Shown here piece by piece: positions 15,864 to 24,810 of a DNA stretch of 64,000 nt (positions within the stretch are counted from its first letter, which is position 1; the number at the start of each line of letters is the position of its first letter). Source of the stretch: Azospirillum oryzae. Lineage in GTDB: Bacteria; Pseudomonadota; Alphaproteobacteria; Azospirillales; Azospirillaceae. Below the pieces are notes generated by a model, which saw only the letters and a list, made by a program, of their open reading frames with translations, had not been told where the DNA came from and did no database searches. The translations under genes and the position numbers were made by a program. The stretch is from NCBI RefSeq assembly GCF_008364795.1, contig NZ_VTTM01000007.1:248001-312000 (forward strand), given 5' to 3'.

Positions 15864-17405
15864 ATGCCGGCGGTGCAGAGACGACAGTTCCTAGGATTGC
15901 TCGGCACGGCCGGTCTGGCCGGCGCCCTGCCGTGGCCGGCGATGGCCGCCGCCCCTGCCCTGCGGATCGGGCTGAAGTCCCTGCCCGGCGCGATCAACCC
16001 GCTGACCGTCAACGATTTGGTCGCGCGTCAGGTCCTCGGCTCGATGTATGAGAGCCTGACCACGGTCGATCCCCAGGGCCGCATCCTCCCCGGCCTCGCC
16101 ACCGCCTGGGAGGGGTCGGAGGATGCCCGCCGCTGGCGGCTGACCATCCGCGACAACGTCACCTTCCACACTGGCCGTCCCCTGACCGCCGCCGACGTCA
16201 AGCGCAGCTTTGAGGCGGCCCTGGCCGGCGACGGAGCCAACTTCGCGGTTCTGGCCCTGTCCAAGGTGCGGGGCTTTCGTGAGCTGCGGGCGAAGACCGC
16301 CACCGGGCTGTCGGGCATCACCGTGGTAGACGACCGGACGCTGGAGGTGGTCTGCGACGAACCCTGCGCCGTCTTCCCCTTCGCCCGGCTGAACATCGTC
16401 GATGTGGAGGCGGCGGAAAAGGCCGGTCCCAACTGGTTCCGCACCATGTCTGCCGGAACCGGCCCTTATCGGCTGCTGCAGTCGAACGACGGCATCCGCA
16501 TGGATGTCGAGGCCAATCCCGGCTGGCGCGGCGGTGCGGTGCCGTTCGAGCGGGTGTCCTTCCTCGCCACCGGCATCGGTAATGACGGCATCACCCTGTT
16601 CAACGACAGCCAGATCGACTTCACCTTCGTCGACACCGACGCGCTGCGCGGGGTGATGGACGATCCCGGCTTCAAACGCTGGCTGTCGAGTGTGCCGCGC
16701 ATGCAGATGCGGGTGGTCGCGCTCGATCCCCGCCGGGTGAAGGCCTTCGCTGATCTGCGCGTGCGCCGGGCGATGTCGCTGCTGATCGACCGCCCCGCGA
16801 TGGCGGAACGTTTCTTCCGTGGGGTGGCCGCCGTCCACAAAGGCATCGTTCCACCGGCGTTGCTGTCGAACGAAAAGCTGGAGCCGCTGGCCTACGATCC
16901 AATGTTGGCGAAGCGGCTGCTGGAAGAGGCGGGATATCCGGAGGGCCGCGGCATCGACCCCTTCCAGGTCGCGGTTGTTCCGGAATACCGGCGGGAGTTC
17001 GTCTATTACGTCTCGCAATGGAACAATGCCGGCATTCCGGCGAAGCTGGTGGTCTCTCCGCGCCAGGAGTTCATCTCGCGATCCCGCCGGCGCGACTATG
17101 ATTCCTTCCTGTTCGGCTGGACCGCCACCTACCCCGACCCGATGAACTTCCTGGACGAACTGTTCAGCAGCCGCAGCCGCTTCAATCCGGTCGGCTGGTC
17201 GAATGCGAAGTTCGACGATCTGATCGAACAGGCGATGGCCATCCCCGATCCCGGCCGCCGTGCCGAGGTCTACAAGGACGCCGAATGTCTGGTGATGAAC
17301 GACCTACCGGTGATTCCGCTGGTGGTGCCGGACTATGTCGCGCTGCGCGGCAATGTGCTGAGCGAGAATTTCATCACCCCATTCGGCGGCCTGAACTTCG
17401 GCTGA
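15864..17405 (+). CDS. ABC transporter substrate-binding protein, family 5 (peptide/nickel type)
   Basis: A 513-residue periplasmic solute-binding protein. The N-terminus has a twin-arginine-type signal (RRQFLGLLG, hydrophobic stretch, cleavage after AMA near residue 29). The mature part follows the SBP_bac_5 pattern: VLGSMYESLTTVDPQGRILP, LATAWE, WRLTIRDNVTFHTGRPLTAADVK (about 90-112), GTGPYRL, and near the end FLFGWTATYPDPMNFLDELF. It should bind peptides or a related cationic solute. No permease or ATPase gene is adjacent, so it is an orphan whose partner lies elsewhere. It ends at a strong terminator. Confidence 0.85.
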   Translation: MPAVQRRQFLGLLGTAGLAGALPWPAMAAAPALRIGLKSLPGAINPLTVNDLVARQVLGSMYESLTTVDPQGRILPGLATAWEGSEDARRWRLTIRDNVTFHTGRPLTAADVKRSFEAALAGDGANFAVLALSKVRGFRELRAKTATGLSGITVVDDRTLEVVCDEPCAVFPFARLNIVDVEAAEKAGPNWFRTMSAGTGPYRLLQSNDGIRMDVEANPGWRGGAVPFERVSFLATGIGNDGITLFNDSQIDFTFVDTDALRGVMDDPGFKRWLSSVPRMQMRVVALDPRRVKAFADLRVRRAMSLLIDRPAMAERFFRGVAAVHKGIVPPALLSNEKLEPLAYDPMLAKRLLEEAGYPEGRGIDPFQVAVVPEYRREFVYYVSQWNNAGIPAKLVVSPRQEFISRSRRRDYDSFLFGWTATYPDPMNFLDELFSSRSRFNPVGWSNAKFDDLIEQAMAIPDPGRRAEVYKDAECLVMNDLPVIPLVVPDYVALRGNVLSENFITPFGGLNFG

Positions 17406-17438
17406 GCCGGCGAGGGGGCAGGGTGGCGTGACCACATG

Positions 17439-17474
17439 AAAAAGCCCCTGTCCGCTGCCGGACAGGGGCTTTTT
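17439..17474. terminator. Bidirectional rho-independent terminator
   Basis: A 15-bp stem (17439-17453 with 17460-17474) with a 6-nt loop. A-run on the left and T-run on the right make it work for both the plus-strand binding protein and the convergent minus-strand repeat protein. Confidence 0.9.
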
Positions 17475-17492
17475 GCCGAAGTCTGTGGCGGG

Positions 17493-18107
17493 TCAGGCGG
17501 CGCCCTGCGACCGCGCTTCGCGGAGACAATCGGCCGGCTTGGCCTCACGGAGGCAGTCGGCCTTCGCAGCTTCGCGCAGACAATCCGCAGTCTTCGCTTC
17601 ACGCAGGCAATCGGCCTTTGCGGCCTCGCGCAGGCAGTCAGCTTGCGCAGCTTCCCTCAGGCAATCCGCAGCCTTGGCCTCACGGAGGCAATCGGCCTTT
17701 GCGGCCTCGCGCAGGCAATCCGCCTTCGCGGCTTCGCGCAGGCAATCGGCGTTGGCGAACAGCCCGGCGCTGTCGGTGCGGGCGGCGGCGATGCGCTCGG
17801 CTGGGATGGTGACGCCGTTGTGGTGCAGGTATTCGCCATAGACCGCCTCGCAGAAGCGGAAATAGGCGCGGGTGTCGGCGACGATGAACTCGTGCCACAG
17901 ATCGTCGCAAGCGGCGGACTGCGGGACGATGTCGCGGTCCGGATGCTCGGCGCAGGCCAGCAGGAAGTCCTTCAGCTGGGCCAGGGCGATCCCGGACGTG
18001 CTGCGGGTCATGCCTGAGGCGACGGCGCGTTCGACCACATAGCCGAAGTCGAAGCCGGCGATGATGTCACGGGCACGGGTGGTGTCGGTCGTGGTGGCGC
18101 CGCGCAT
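17493..18107 (-). CDS. Protein with WHxF/LHH domain and nine cysteine nonapeptide repeats
   Basis: 204 residues. Residues 1-118 are globular and contain DDLWHEFIVADTRAYFRFCE, then VYGEYLHHN. This resembles the conserved core of glycine-rich-domain-protein-like (GRDP) bacterial proteins (D-x-x-WH-x-x-I...T-x-x-Y..FC...G..LHH), perhaps a metal site through His71, Cys86 and His95-His96. Residues 120-200 are nine tandem copies of ADCLREA-x-x, one cysteine per copy. ATG 18107 was chosen for its GGAGG ribosome site. The longer frame to 18251 lacks one. There is no signal peptide. The function is unknown; metal storage or scaffolding is only a guess. Confidence 0.75.
   Translation of the reverse strand: MRGATTTDTTRARDIIAGFDFGYVVERAVASGMTRSTSGIALAQLKDFLLACAEHPDRDIVPQSAACDDLWHEFIVADTRAYFRFCEAVYGEYLHHNGVTIPAERIAAARTDSAGLFANADCLREAAKADCLREAAKADCLREAKAADCLREAAQADCLREAAKADCLREAKTADCLREAAKADCLREAKPADCLREARSQGAA
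17508..17750 (-). repeat. 27-bp tandem repeat array, nine copies, inside the coding region
   Basis: Nine in-frame 27-bp units each encode ADCLREA plus two variable residues (AK, KA, AQ, KT, KP or RS). The units differ mainly at the last two codons and at synonymous sites, which suggests expansion by slippage or unequal crossover with selection to keep the Cys-Leu-Arg-Glu-Ala core. It is not a CRISPR array because there are no spacers. Confidence 0.9.
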
Positions 18108-18247
18108 GGAATCCTCCGAGGTTGCTTTTTTTGCCCTTGGACAGGGTTGCAGGACCGTCCGCGGGCGCAGCCCGATTGTTGTGCCACAGCACAGCGGGAT
18201 ATGTGAGATAATTTTGGTACTAAACATCCGGCTCCCGGCCGATGCCG

Positions 18248-20230
18248 TCATTCGCTCAGGGTCTTATGCGGAGAGGCGATGTCGAGCGGAAGCGCCGCCA
18301 CCGGCCGCCCGGCCGTCATCTGCTCCACCAGAGCCGACAGCCGGTCCGGCATGATCGGCTTGGCGGCGACGGTGACGCCCATCGCCGCCGCGCGCGCCGT
18401 CACCGCGCCATCCAGCCGTCCGGAGATCAGCACCGCCGGAATGCGCAGTCCCAGCCGCCGCCAAACCGTCTCGATAAAGTCCAGGCCATTCTCGGTGGCC
18501 GACAGGTGGTAATCGGCGATCACCGCGTCGGGCCGGACGGTGCCGTCCTCCACCGCGCGCAGACCCTGGGCGACCGTGGAGGCGCCGGCGACGCGGTGCC
18601 CGGCCGTGGTGAGGAACATCGAGATGGCGGACAGCACGAACTGGTCGTCGTCGATCACCAGGATCGCGATTTCGCCGTCCTTCGCCGGCGCATCGGCCAA
18701 CGTCGCGACCGCCGCGCCATTGGCGGTAGCCAGGGCGGGGGCGGCAGCCAGGGCAGGGGCGGTAGCAGGGGACAGGGCTGGAGCCGGAACGGGTGACAGG
18801 GCAGGGGGCGCCGGCTCGTCCGCCGTGCTGTCCGGACCGGCAAGTTCCACCGGCGCCAGCGGCACGGTGACCGAGAAGACCGAGCCTTTCCCCGGCGTGG
18901 AGCGCACCTTGACCGGGTGGTCCAGCACGGTGGCCAGCCGCTGGACGATCGACAGGCCGAGCCCGATGCCGTTGTCGCGGTTGCGCTCCGGGTTGCCGAT
19001 CTGGTGGAACTCTTCCCAGATGGCGTCCAGCCGGTCCTCCGGAATGCCGATGCCGGTGTCCCGCACCTCGATGATCAGGCAGCCGCCGGATTCCAGGCAG
19101 GCGACCTGCACCTGGCCGGAGTTCGTGTAGCGGATCGCGTTGTCGATCAGGTTGCCCAGCAGCCGCAGCAGCAGCACCCGGTCGGTCATCACCGCCGCGC
19201 GGTATTGCGGCACGGCGAATGCCAGCCCCTTGCCGCGGGCGACCGGGCCATATTGCGAATCCAGCGCCTCGAACAGGTCGGCGACCTCATGCACGGCCTT
19301 GTTGGCGGTGACGCCGCCGGCATCCAGCCGCGACACCTCCAGCAACTCGTCCAGCAGCTGCTTCAGCGTCATCACCACCTGTTCGATCTTGCGCGCGGAC
19401 TCCTCCACCTTCGGATTGGGGGCGGTGGCGCGCAGCATGGCGGTCAGCATCAGCAGCGACTGGGCGGGCTGGCGCAGGTCGTGGCTGGCGGCGGCCATGA
19501 ACTTGGCCTTCGACGCCACCGCCTGCTCCGCCCGCTCCTTGGCGGCGCGCAGGTCGATGGCGTTCTGGCGAAAGGTGCCGAGCGCCTTTGCCATCCGGCC
19601 GATCTCGTCGTCGCGGTGGCGGACCGGCACGGTCACCGTCACGTTGCCGGCCGCCAGATCGTCCATGGCGCGGGTCATGCCGGCGATGGGCAACGTCATG
19701 CCGCGCGTCGCCCAGATCACGCCCAGCACCACCAGCAGAAGCGTGACGGCGCCGATCCCGCCCAACACCAGCACATGGTGGCGGATGGCGTCGTCGGTCG
19801 GCCCGGTGTCCAGCCTGACCAGCAGGGTGCCGATGTTGCGGGCGGCGCCGCTGCGGTCCTGGTGGATCAGCGGCACCGCCGCCACCGTGGCCGCATCCCC
19901 TGCGCCAATGACGGCACCCGGCTTGCGGTAGACGGTGAAGCGCTCGCCATGCGTGCCCAGGATCACCGCCTCGGCGAAGCTGTCGATCGAGCGCAACGGG
20001 TTCAGCGCCGTCGCCGCCTCTTCGGGGTCGAGGTCCCACAGCGCGTTCGTCACCTCGTCCAGCACGATGCGGGTCGCCATCTCCGCCCGGATGGCCAGTT
20101 CGGCCCGGGTGTTGCGCACGTCGGCCTGGATCAGCACGATCATCGGCACGGCGACCAGCACCGACACCAGCAACACCGCCGATGCCGTCGTCCGGGCGAC
20201 CAGGCTCCGTGAGAAGATCTTCAAGAACAT
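18248..20230 (-). CDS. Hybrid sensor histidine kinase with HAMP and C-terminal receiver
   Basis: A 660-residue inner-membrane two-component kinase. Predicted membrane segments lie at about 16-36 and 152-174, bounding a periplasmic sensing domain of about 115 residues. HAMP covers about 175-228. The HisKA box is MAAASHDLRQPAQSLLML with H250. HATPase motifs are NLIDNAIRYT (about 360-369), DTGIGIPEDR and GIGLGLSIVQRL. A Pro/Ala-rich linker (465-515) leads to a receiver domain with IDDD and the phospho-acceptor D573 (VIADYH). ATG 20230 directly precedes the first membrane helix. It is divergent from the second hybrid kinase, with about 260 bp between them. The SHDLRQP H-box is typical of hybrid kinases. 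The signal is unknown. Confidence 0.9.
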   Translation of the reverse strand: MFLKIFSRSLVARTTASAVLLVSVLVAVPMIVLIQADVRNTRAELAIRAEMATRIVLDEVTNALWDLDPEEAATALNPLRSIDSFAEAVILGTHGERFTVYRKPGAVIGAGDAATVAAVPLIHQDRSGAARNIGTLLVRLDTGPTDDAIRHHVLVLGGIGAVTLLLVVLGVIWATRGMTLPIAGMTRAMDDLAAGNVTVTVPVRHRDDEIGRMAKALGTFRQNAIDLRAAKERAEQAVASKAKFMAAASHDLRQPAQSLLMLTAMLRATAPNPKVEESARKIEQVVMTLKQLLDELLEVSRLDAGGVTANKAVHEVADLFEALDSQYGPVARGKGLAFAVPQYRAAVMTDRVLLLRLLGNLIDNAIRYTNSGQVQVACLESGGCLIIEVRDTGIGIPEDRLDAIWEEFHQIGNPERNRDNGIGLGLSIVQRLATVLDHPVKVRSTPGKGSVFSVTVPLAPVELAGPDSTADEPAPPALSPVPAPALSPATAPALAAAPALATANGAAVATLADAPAKDGEIAILVIDDDQFVLSAISMFLTTAGHRVAGASTVAQGLRAVEDGTVRPDAVIADYHLSATENGLDFIETVWRRLGLRIPAVLISGRLDGAVTARAAAMGVTVAAKPIMPDRLSALVEQMTAGRPVAALPLDIASPHKTLSE

Positions 20231-20487
20231 GCCGAAGCCACCGAGACAAAGACGACCACGAACAACTCGCCGCGCCATCCTAGCCGAACCGCCGGGCAAA
20301 CTCGACAGCCACGTAATGCCGCCGGTCAAGCCGCCATCAACGGTAGTAGTGGGAAAAAAGGCGGTATGACTGTTTCGATTCGTTTCTTCTTCTTGTTTGA
20401 TTGCCTGTATAAAAGTTCGCGTCGGGCTTCGGGGGTGTAGGGCCGGAAGCGGGACCGGGATCACCGCTTGGGGGGGAGGGCGGAAGC

Positions 20488-23400
20488 ATGGGAACGGGCA
20501 TCGTCATCGCCCTGACGCACGGCGTCGGCCTGCTGGCGCTGGTTCTGCTGGCCTACCGCCATGTGCTGCGGCGGTTCGGCGCCCGGCGCCGGGCCTTCGC
20601 CCTGCTGTCCGGCCTGCTGTTCGGTGTGGCGGCCGCCATTTCCATGCTGGACGCCTACCCGGTGGCGGGCGGGGTGCTGATCGACCTGCGCAATGCGATG
20701 ATCGGGCTGGCCGGTCTGTTCGGCGGCCTGCCGGCGGCTCTGCTGTCGGCGGCCATTGCCGGCGCGGTGCGGCTGTGGCTGGGCGGCGTCGGCTCGCTGA
20801 CCGGGCTCGCCGGCATCCTGCTGACCGCCCTGGCCGCGCCGCTGCTGGCCAAGCCGATGGAGCGCCGCGCCGCCGGGCGGGGCGGAAGCGGCCAGGGGAG
20901 CGGCCAGGGAAGGGGGAAGGGCGCCTTCGGCTTCGGCCTGCTGGCGCTGTTCGGGCTGGCGATCACGCCGCTGACCCTGCTGGCCTTCCTGCTGCTGCCG
21001 GACCTCGACCTCGCCATGCGGGTGATGGAGGAGGCGGCGCTGCCGCTGGCCGCCTTCACCACGCTGGGCATCGGCGTGCTCGGCACCATGCTGGCGCGCG
21101 AGCACCGCCGCGTCGCCGACGAAGGCGCGCTGGACGAGAGCGCCGCCCTGTTCCGCGCCGTCTTCGACAGCTCCGCCGACTGCCTCGCCGTCCTGCGCGT
21201 CAACCCCGACGGCACCTTCACCCTTCACTCCGCCAATGCCGCCGCCCAGCGCCTGATGGGCGACCGCGCCGCGCAGGCGGAGGGCCAGCCGCTCGACCGC
21301 CTGCTGCCGCCGGACCTCGCCGCCAAGGCGATGGCCGACCTGCAATCCTGCATCGACGCCGGCGCCCCCACCCGCTTCGAGGAGCAGCACACCCACAACG
21401 GCGTCACCCGCTGGTGGGAGGTGTCGCAGGTGCCGATCCGCGACGACAGCGGCGCCATCGTCATGCTGTCGGTCGGCGCCCGCGACATCACCCGCCGGCA
21501 CGAGGCGGAACGCGCCATCCGCGCCAGCGAGGCGCGCTATCGCCTGCTGGCCCGCGGCGTCACCGACATCATCGGCCGCATCGGCCTGGACGGGGTGCGC
21601 CGCTTCTGTTCGGAGGCGACGCGCGACAGCCTGGGCAGCCCGCCGGCCGAGCTGATCGGCCGCCCGCTGGTGGAGCGCGTCCACCCCGACGACCGCGACG
21701 CCCTCGCCGCCGGCCTCGCCCGCCTGACCCCCGACCGCCCGACCCTGAAGACCACCTATCGCCTGCGCCATGCCGACGGCCGCTGGGTGTGGATCGAGGC
21801 GGCGGTGCGGCTGGTCACCGACGACTGGGGCGCCCCGCAGGATTACGTCAGCGTCGAGCGCGACGTCACCGCCCGCAAGATCATGGAGGCGGAGCTTCAG
21901 GACGCCCGCCACGCCGCGGAATCGGCCAGCCGCAGCAAGACCGAGTTCCTGGCGAGCCTGAGCCACGAGCTGCGCACGCCGATGAACGCCGTCATCGGCT
22001 TCGCCGATCTGATCGCGCGGGAGTCGGAGGGGCCGGTCGGCACTGCCCATTACCGCGACTTCGCCGTCAACATCCGCGACAGCGGCCAGCATCTGCTGGA
22101 GCTGATCAACGAGATCCTCGACCATGTCCGCGCCGAATCCGGCCAGCTGACCCTCGACGACGACCCGGTCGACCTCGACGCCGCCGCCACCTTCGCCATC
22201 CGCCTGCTGACCCCGCGCGCCGCCCGTGCCGGCATCGCCCTCTCGGCAAGCGTGGAGCCCGCCGCCCGCCACATGCGCGGCGACGAGCGCCGCATCCGCC
22301 AGATCCTGCTGAACCTGCTGTCGAACGCGGTGAAATACACCCCCTCCGGCGGCACGGTGTCCCTGACCGCCGCCCCGGCTCCGGACGGCGGCCTGTTGCT
22401 GGAGGTGCGCGACAACGGCGTCGGCATTCCCGAACAGGATCTGGGCCGCGTCCTGCTGGCCTACGCCCGCGTCGCCAGCCCGGAGAACCGCCAGACCGAG
22501 GGCGCCGGTCTCGGCCTGCCGCTGACCCGCCGTCTGGTGGAGCTGCATGGCGGCACGCTGACCCTGGCCAGCCGGGTGGGGCAGGGCACCACCGTCACCA
22601 TCCATTTCCCGCCCGACCGCATGACTGGGGAGACCGCCGCCCACCCCACCGGCGCCCTCGCCGCCACCGGCCGCCCGAGCCTGTCCATCCTGATGGTGGA
22701 GGACGACCACAACATCCGCGAGAACGGCTGCGCCCTGCTGCGCAGCTGGGGCCACCGGGTGACCGCCGCGTCGGGGGCCGGCGAGGCCCTGCTGGTGCTG
22801 CGCGGGCCGGAGCCCCTGGACCTGCTGTTCAGCGACATCGTGATGCCGCCGGGCATGAACGGCGCCGAGCTGGCGCGCGAGGCGCGGCGCCTGCGCCCCG
22901 ACCTGCCGGTTCTGCTGGCGTCGGGCTTCGCCGCCCATGCGGTGGTGGCGGACGACGTGGCGATGGGCGGCTACGACCTGATCGCCAAGCCCTATGACCC
23001 GGCGGAGCTGCGCGAGCGTCTGGACCGCCTGCGCCCCCTGGCTCCCCCCGCCGCCGAGCCGCCCTCCGCCTCCATCCCCGCGCCCACCGCCGCCCCCGTC
23101 GCCGAGGCGCCCGCCCCGCCTCCGCCACCCCCTCCGCCGCCCCTGCCGCCCTCACCCCCGGCCGTGACCGCCCCGCCGGCGCCGTCCCCCGCCGCTGCGG
23201 CGACGGAGTCCCTGCGCATCCTGGTGGTGGAGGATGTGGAGATGAACCGCCTGCTGGCGGTCACCCTGCTGAAGCAGGCCGGCCACAGCGTCGCGGCGGT
23301 GGCGGATGGCGCCCAGGCGGTGGAGGCGGCCGTGGCGGCGGCGGGTGCCGAGCCGTTCGACGCCATCCTGATGGACGTGAACATGCCGGTGATGGACGGC

Positions 23401-23619
23401 CTGGAGGCGACGCGCGTCCTCCGCGCCATGCCCGGTCCGGTGTCCCGCACCGTCATCGTGGCGCTGACCGCCAACACCTTCCCGGACGACATCGCCCAAT
23501 GCTACGAGGTCGGCATGGACTGCCATGTGCCGAAGCCCATCGACCGCGTGCAACTGCTGACCGAAGTCGCCCGCTGCGTCGCGTCACGGCGTGCGGTGGA
23601 GGCGATGGGGGAGGGGTAG
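20488..23619 (+). CDS. Hybrid histidine kinase: 5TM-LYT, PAS, HisKA, HATPase, two receivers
   Basis: 1043 residues. The N-terminal 190 residues are a five-helix 5TM-LYT-type sensor (DLRNAMIGLAGLFGGLPAAL, then IAGAVRLWLGGVGSLTG). Two PAS domains follow (about 220-340 and 350-470). The HisKA box FLASLSHELRTPMNAVIGF carries H493. HATPase motifs are NLLSNAVKYTPSGG, DNGVGIPEQD and GAGLGLPLTRRL. Receiver 1 has D783 (FSDIVMPPG). A polyproline linker (about 855-895) leads to receiver 2 with D963 (LMDVNMPVMDG). LYT-type sensors in LytS detect envelope state or pyruvate; the ligand here is unknown. No separate response regulator is adjacent. Confidence 0.9.
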   Translation: MGTGIVIALTHGVGLLALVLLAYRHVLRRFGARRRAFALLSGLLFGVAAAISMLDAYPVAGGVLIDLRNAMIGLAGLFGGLPAALLSAAIAGAVRLWLGGVGSLTGLAGILLTALAAPLLAKPMERRAAGRGGSGQGSGQGRGKGAFGFGLLALFGLAITPLTLLAFLLLPDLDLAMRVMEEAALPLAAFTTLGIGVLGTMLAREHRRVADEGALDESAALFRAVFDSSADCLAVLRVNPDGTFTLHSANAAAQRLMGDRAAQAEGQPLDRLLPPDLAAKAMADLQSCIDAGAPTRFEEQHTHNGVTRWWEVSQVPIRDDSGAIVMLSVGARDITRRHEAERAIRASEARYRLLARGVTDIIGRIGLDGVRRFCSEATRDSLGSPPAELIGRPLVERVHPDDRDALAAGLARLTPDRPTLKTTYRLRHADGRWVWIEAAVRLVTDDWGAPQDYVSVERDVTARKIMEAELQDARHAAESASRSKTEFLASLSHELRTPMNAVIGFADLIARESEGPVGTAHYRDFAVNIRDSGQHLLELINEILDHVRAESGQLTLDDDPVDLDAAATFAIRLLTPRAARAGIALSASVEPAARHMRGDERRIRQILLNLLSNAVKYTPSGGTVSLTAAPAPDGGLLLEVRDNGVGIPEQDLGRVLLAYARVASPENRQTEGAGLGLPLTRRLVELHGGTLTLASRVGQGTTVTIHFPPDRMTGETAAHPTGALAATGRPSLSILMVEDDHNIRENGCALLRSWGHRVTAASGAGEALLVLRGPEPLDLLFSDIVMPPGMNGAELAREARRLRPDLPVLLASGFAAHAVVADDVAMGGYDLIAKPYDPAELRERLDRLRPLAPPAAEPPSASIPAPTAAPVAEAPAPPPPPPPPPLPPSPPAVTAPPAPSPAAAATESLRILVVEDVEMNRLLAVTLLKQAGHSVAAVADGAQAVEAAVAAAGAEPFDAILMDVNMPVMDGLEATRVLRAMPGPVSRTVIVALTANTFPDDIAQCYEVGMDCHVPKPIDRVQLLTEVARCVASRRAVEAMGEG

Positions 23620-23961
23620 GGGAGATAAGAGTCCCGGAGATTCCAGTTGACGGAAAATTGGTCAACTGGCTAACAGTTAGTGATTTTCCCCTTGCGCCAG
23701 AAGCAGTTGTATAAAAATAATACCAATTGAAAGATAGCTGGCCAACTATTTTGGCTTTTAAGAAGATGCAAAAATAACATTTTTAGGCATTATCTGCATG
23801 GTTAGGAGCGAAGATTTCATGCGTCGCCTCCAACTCGTATTCGTCGATCTGTAGAAGTAGCAACCTCATTTACGTCTCTGGCAGTTTAGATCAAAGAGGC
23901 GGATTTTGAAGTTGATTACTTAAGGATTTTTGTATTTGTCCGCAATGAAAACATTGGGAAG
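23620..23961. other. AT-rich non-coding stretch at the left edge of the island
   Basis: About 340 bp with no convincing gene. Base composition changes abruptly to AT-rich just after the kinase stop (about 23640 onward). There is no tRNA, integrase or clear direct repeat marking an attachment site. It marks the left border of the low-GC defence-like island. Confidence 0.6.
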
Positions 23962-24807
23962 TCATGGAATATCATGGAAGCCTCCGTTGACAAACCAGTT
24001 ATCAGATTCAAGTGTCTGATATAAAACATGTTCCCAACTGTTGCGCTTTTTTGCATATGCGTCGCGCTCCTCGGCAAGATATTTCCGAACTTGTTCAGAT
24101 CCACCGATATTTTCGAGTGATATTAGCCTTTCTTTCAGTGATGATAGCCTATTGTTTGCATTTACAGTGAACGTTGTTGCTAAGCCGCAAACCGTGAAAT
24201 GGCGCGCTACGCGCTTACGGTCGGATTCTAACCATGTTGTTGGCGCATTTGCGACAAACACCAATACTGGGGGCGGCCCCTGATCCAGAGTGGCAGTGAC
24301 CCACTGATCAACTAGAAGGTGGGCGTCATAATAGGGGTGGAAGGTTTGCTCGCTAACTTTCTTAGGAAAGCGCGCCTTCTTGGTGTCGTTACAGAAATGA
24401 CAAGAAGGAACCAAGTTGATTGGAAGAACAGAGAGGTCTGGATATTTACGTTTAGGCAAATGATGATCAAGATGTGCAACTGCACCGATGCTGCAGAGTG
24501 GGCAAAGTTTGCCAGGGGCAGCATTCTTGATCGCATCGTAAATAGCACGAGCTGCGCCTTTTGTTGCGCTGAGGTGATCTGAGTAAAGAGAAACAAGTTC
24601 ATCTTTAGATACTGAACCTACTGATTCAACCCGAGGCAATAAATGCAACTCATGATTTTTGGCCATAAGATCGTAATTCGGTTCAACTGCCGAGATATTT
24701 CCTTCTATTGCCATTAACCTTGCTTTTAGCTCAGCGTCTTCTACTGCCCCAGTGCAAATAGCCAAGACATCAGAAACCGCAAACACAGGCTTTTCTAAGG
24801 TATACAT
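23962..24807 (-). CDS. HNH endonuclease, PtuB-like partner of the upstream AAA ATPase
   Basis: A 281-residue probable DNA nuclease. A zinc-binding HNH fold is visible: CPLC at 102-105, HLDHHLPKRKYPDLSVLP (112-129, catalytic H115/H116 region), then NLVPSCHFCNDTKK (131-144) with the second CxxC and the terminal N. This arrangement is characteristic of HNH effectors paired with ATPases in Septu (PtuB) and related systems. The ATG lies four bases after the TAA of the ATPase, and GGATGA at the ATPase end serves as its ribosome site, so the two are strictly co-expressed. Codon use is AT-rich, unlike all neighbours, which points to acquisition by transfer. The C-terminal half is unassigned. Confidence 0.8.
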   Translation of the reverse strand: MYTLEKPVFAVSDVLAICTGAVEDAELKARLMAIEGNISAVEPNYDLMAKNHELHLLPRVESVGSVSKDELVSLYSDHLSATKGAARAIYDAIKNAAPGKLCPLCSIGAVAHLDHHLPKRKYPDLSVLPINLVPSCHFCNDTKKARFPKKVSEQTFHPYYDAHLLVDQWVTATLDQGPPPVLVFVANAPTTWLESDRKRVARHFTVCGLATTFTVNANNRLSSLKERLISLENIGGSEQVRKYLAEERDAYAKKRNSWEHVLYQTLESDNWFVNGGFHDIP

Positions 24808-24810
24808 GTT

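Noticed and set aside
17508..17750. CRISPR-like regular repeat
   Set aside because: 27-bp units are contiguous without spacers and encode an in-frame ADCLREA peptide repeat.
20461..22938. 825-codon minus-strand frame opposite the LYT hybrid kinase
   Set aside because: Shadow of the kinase gene with no recognisable domain.
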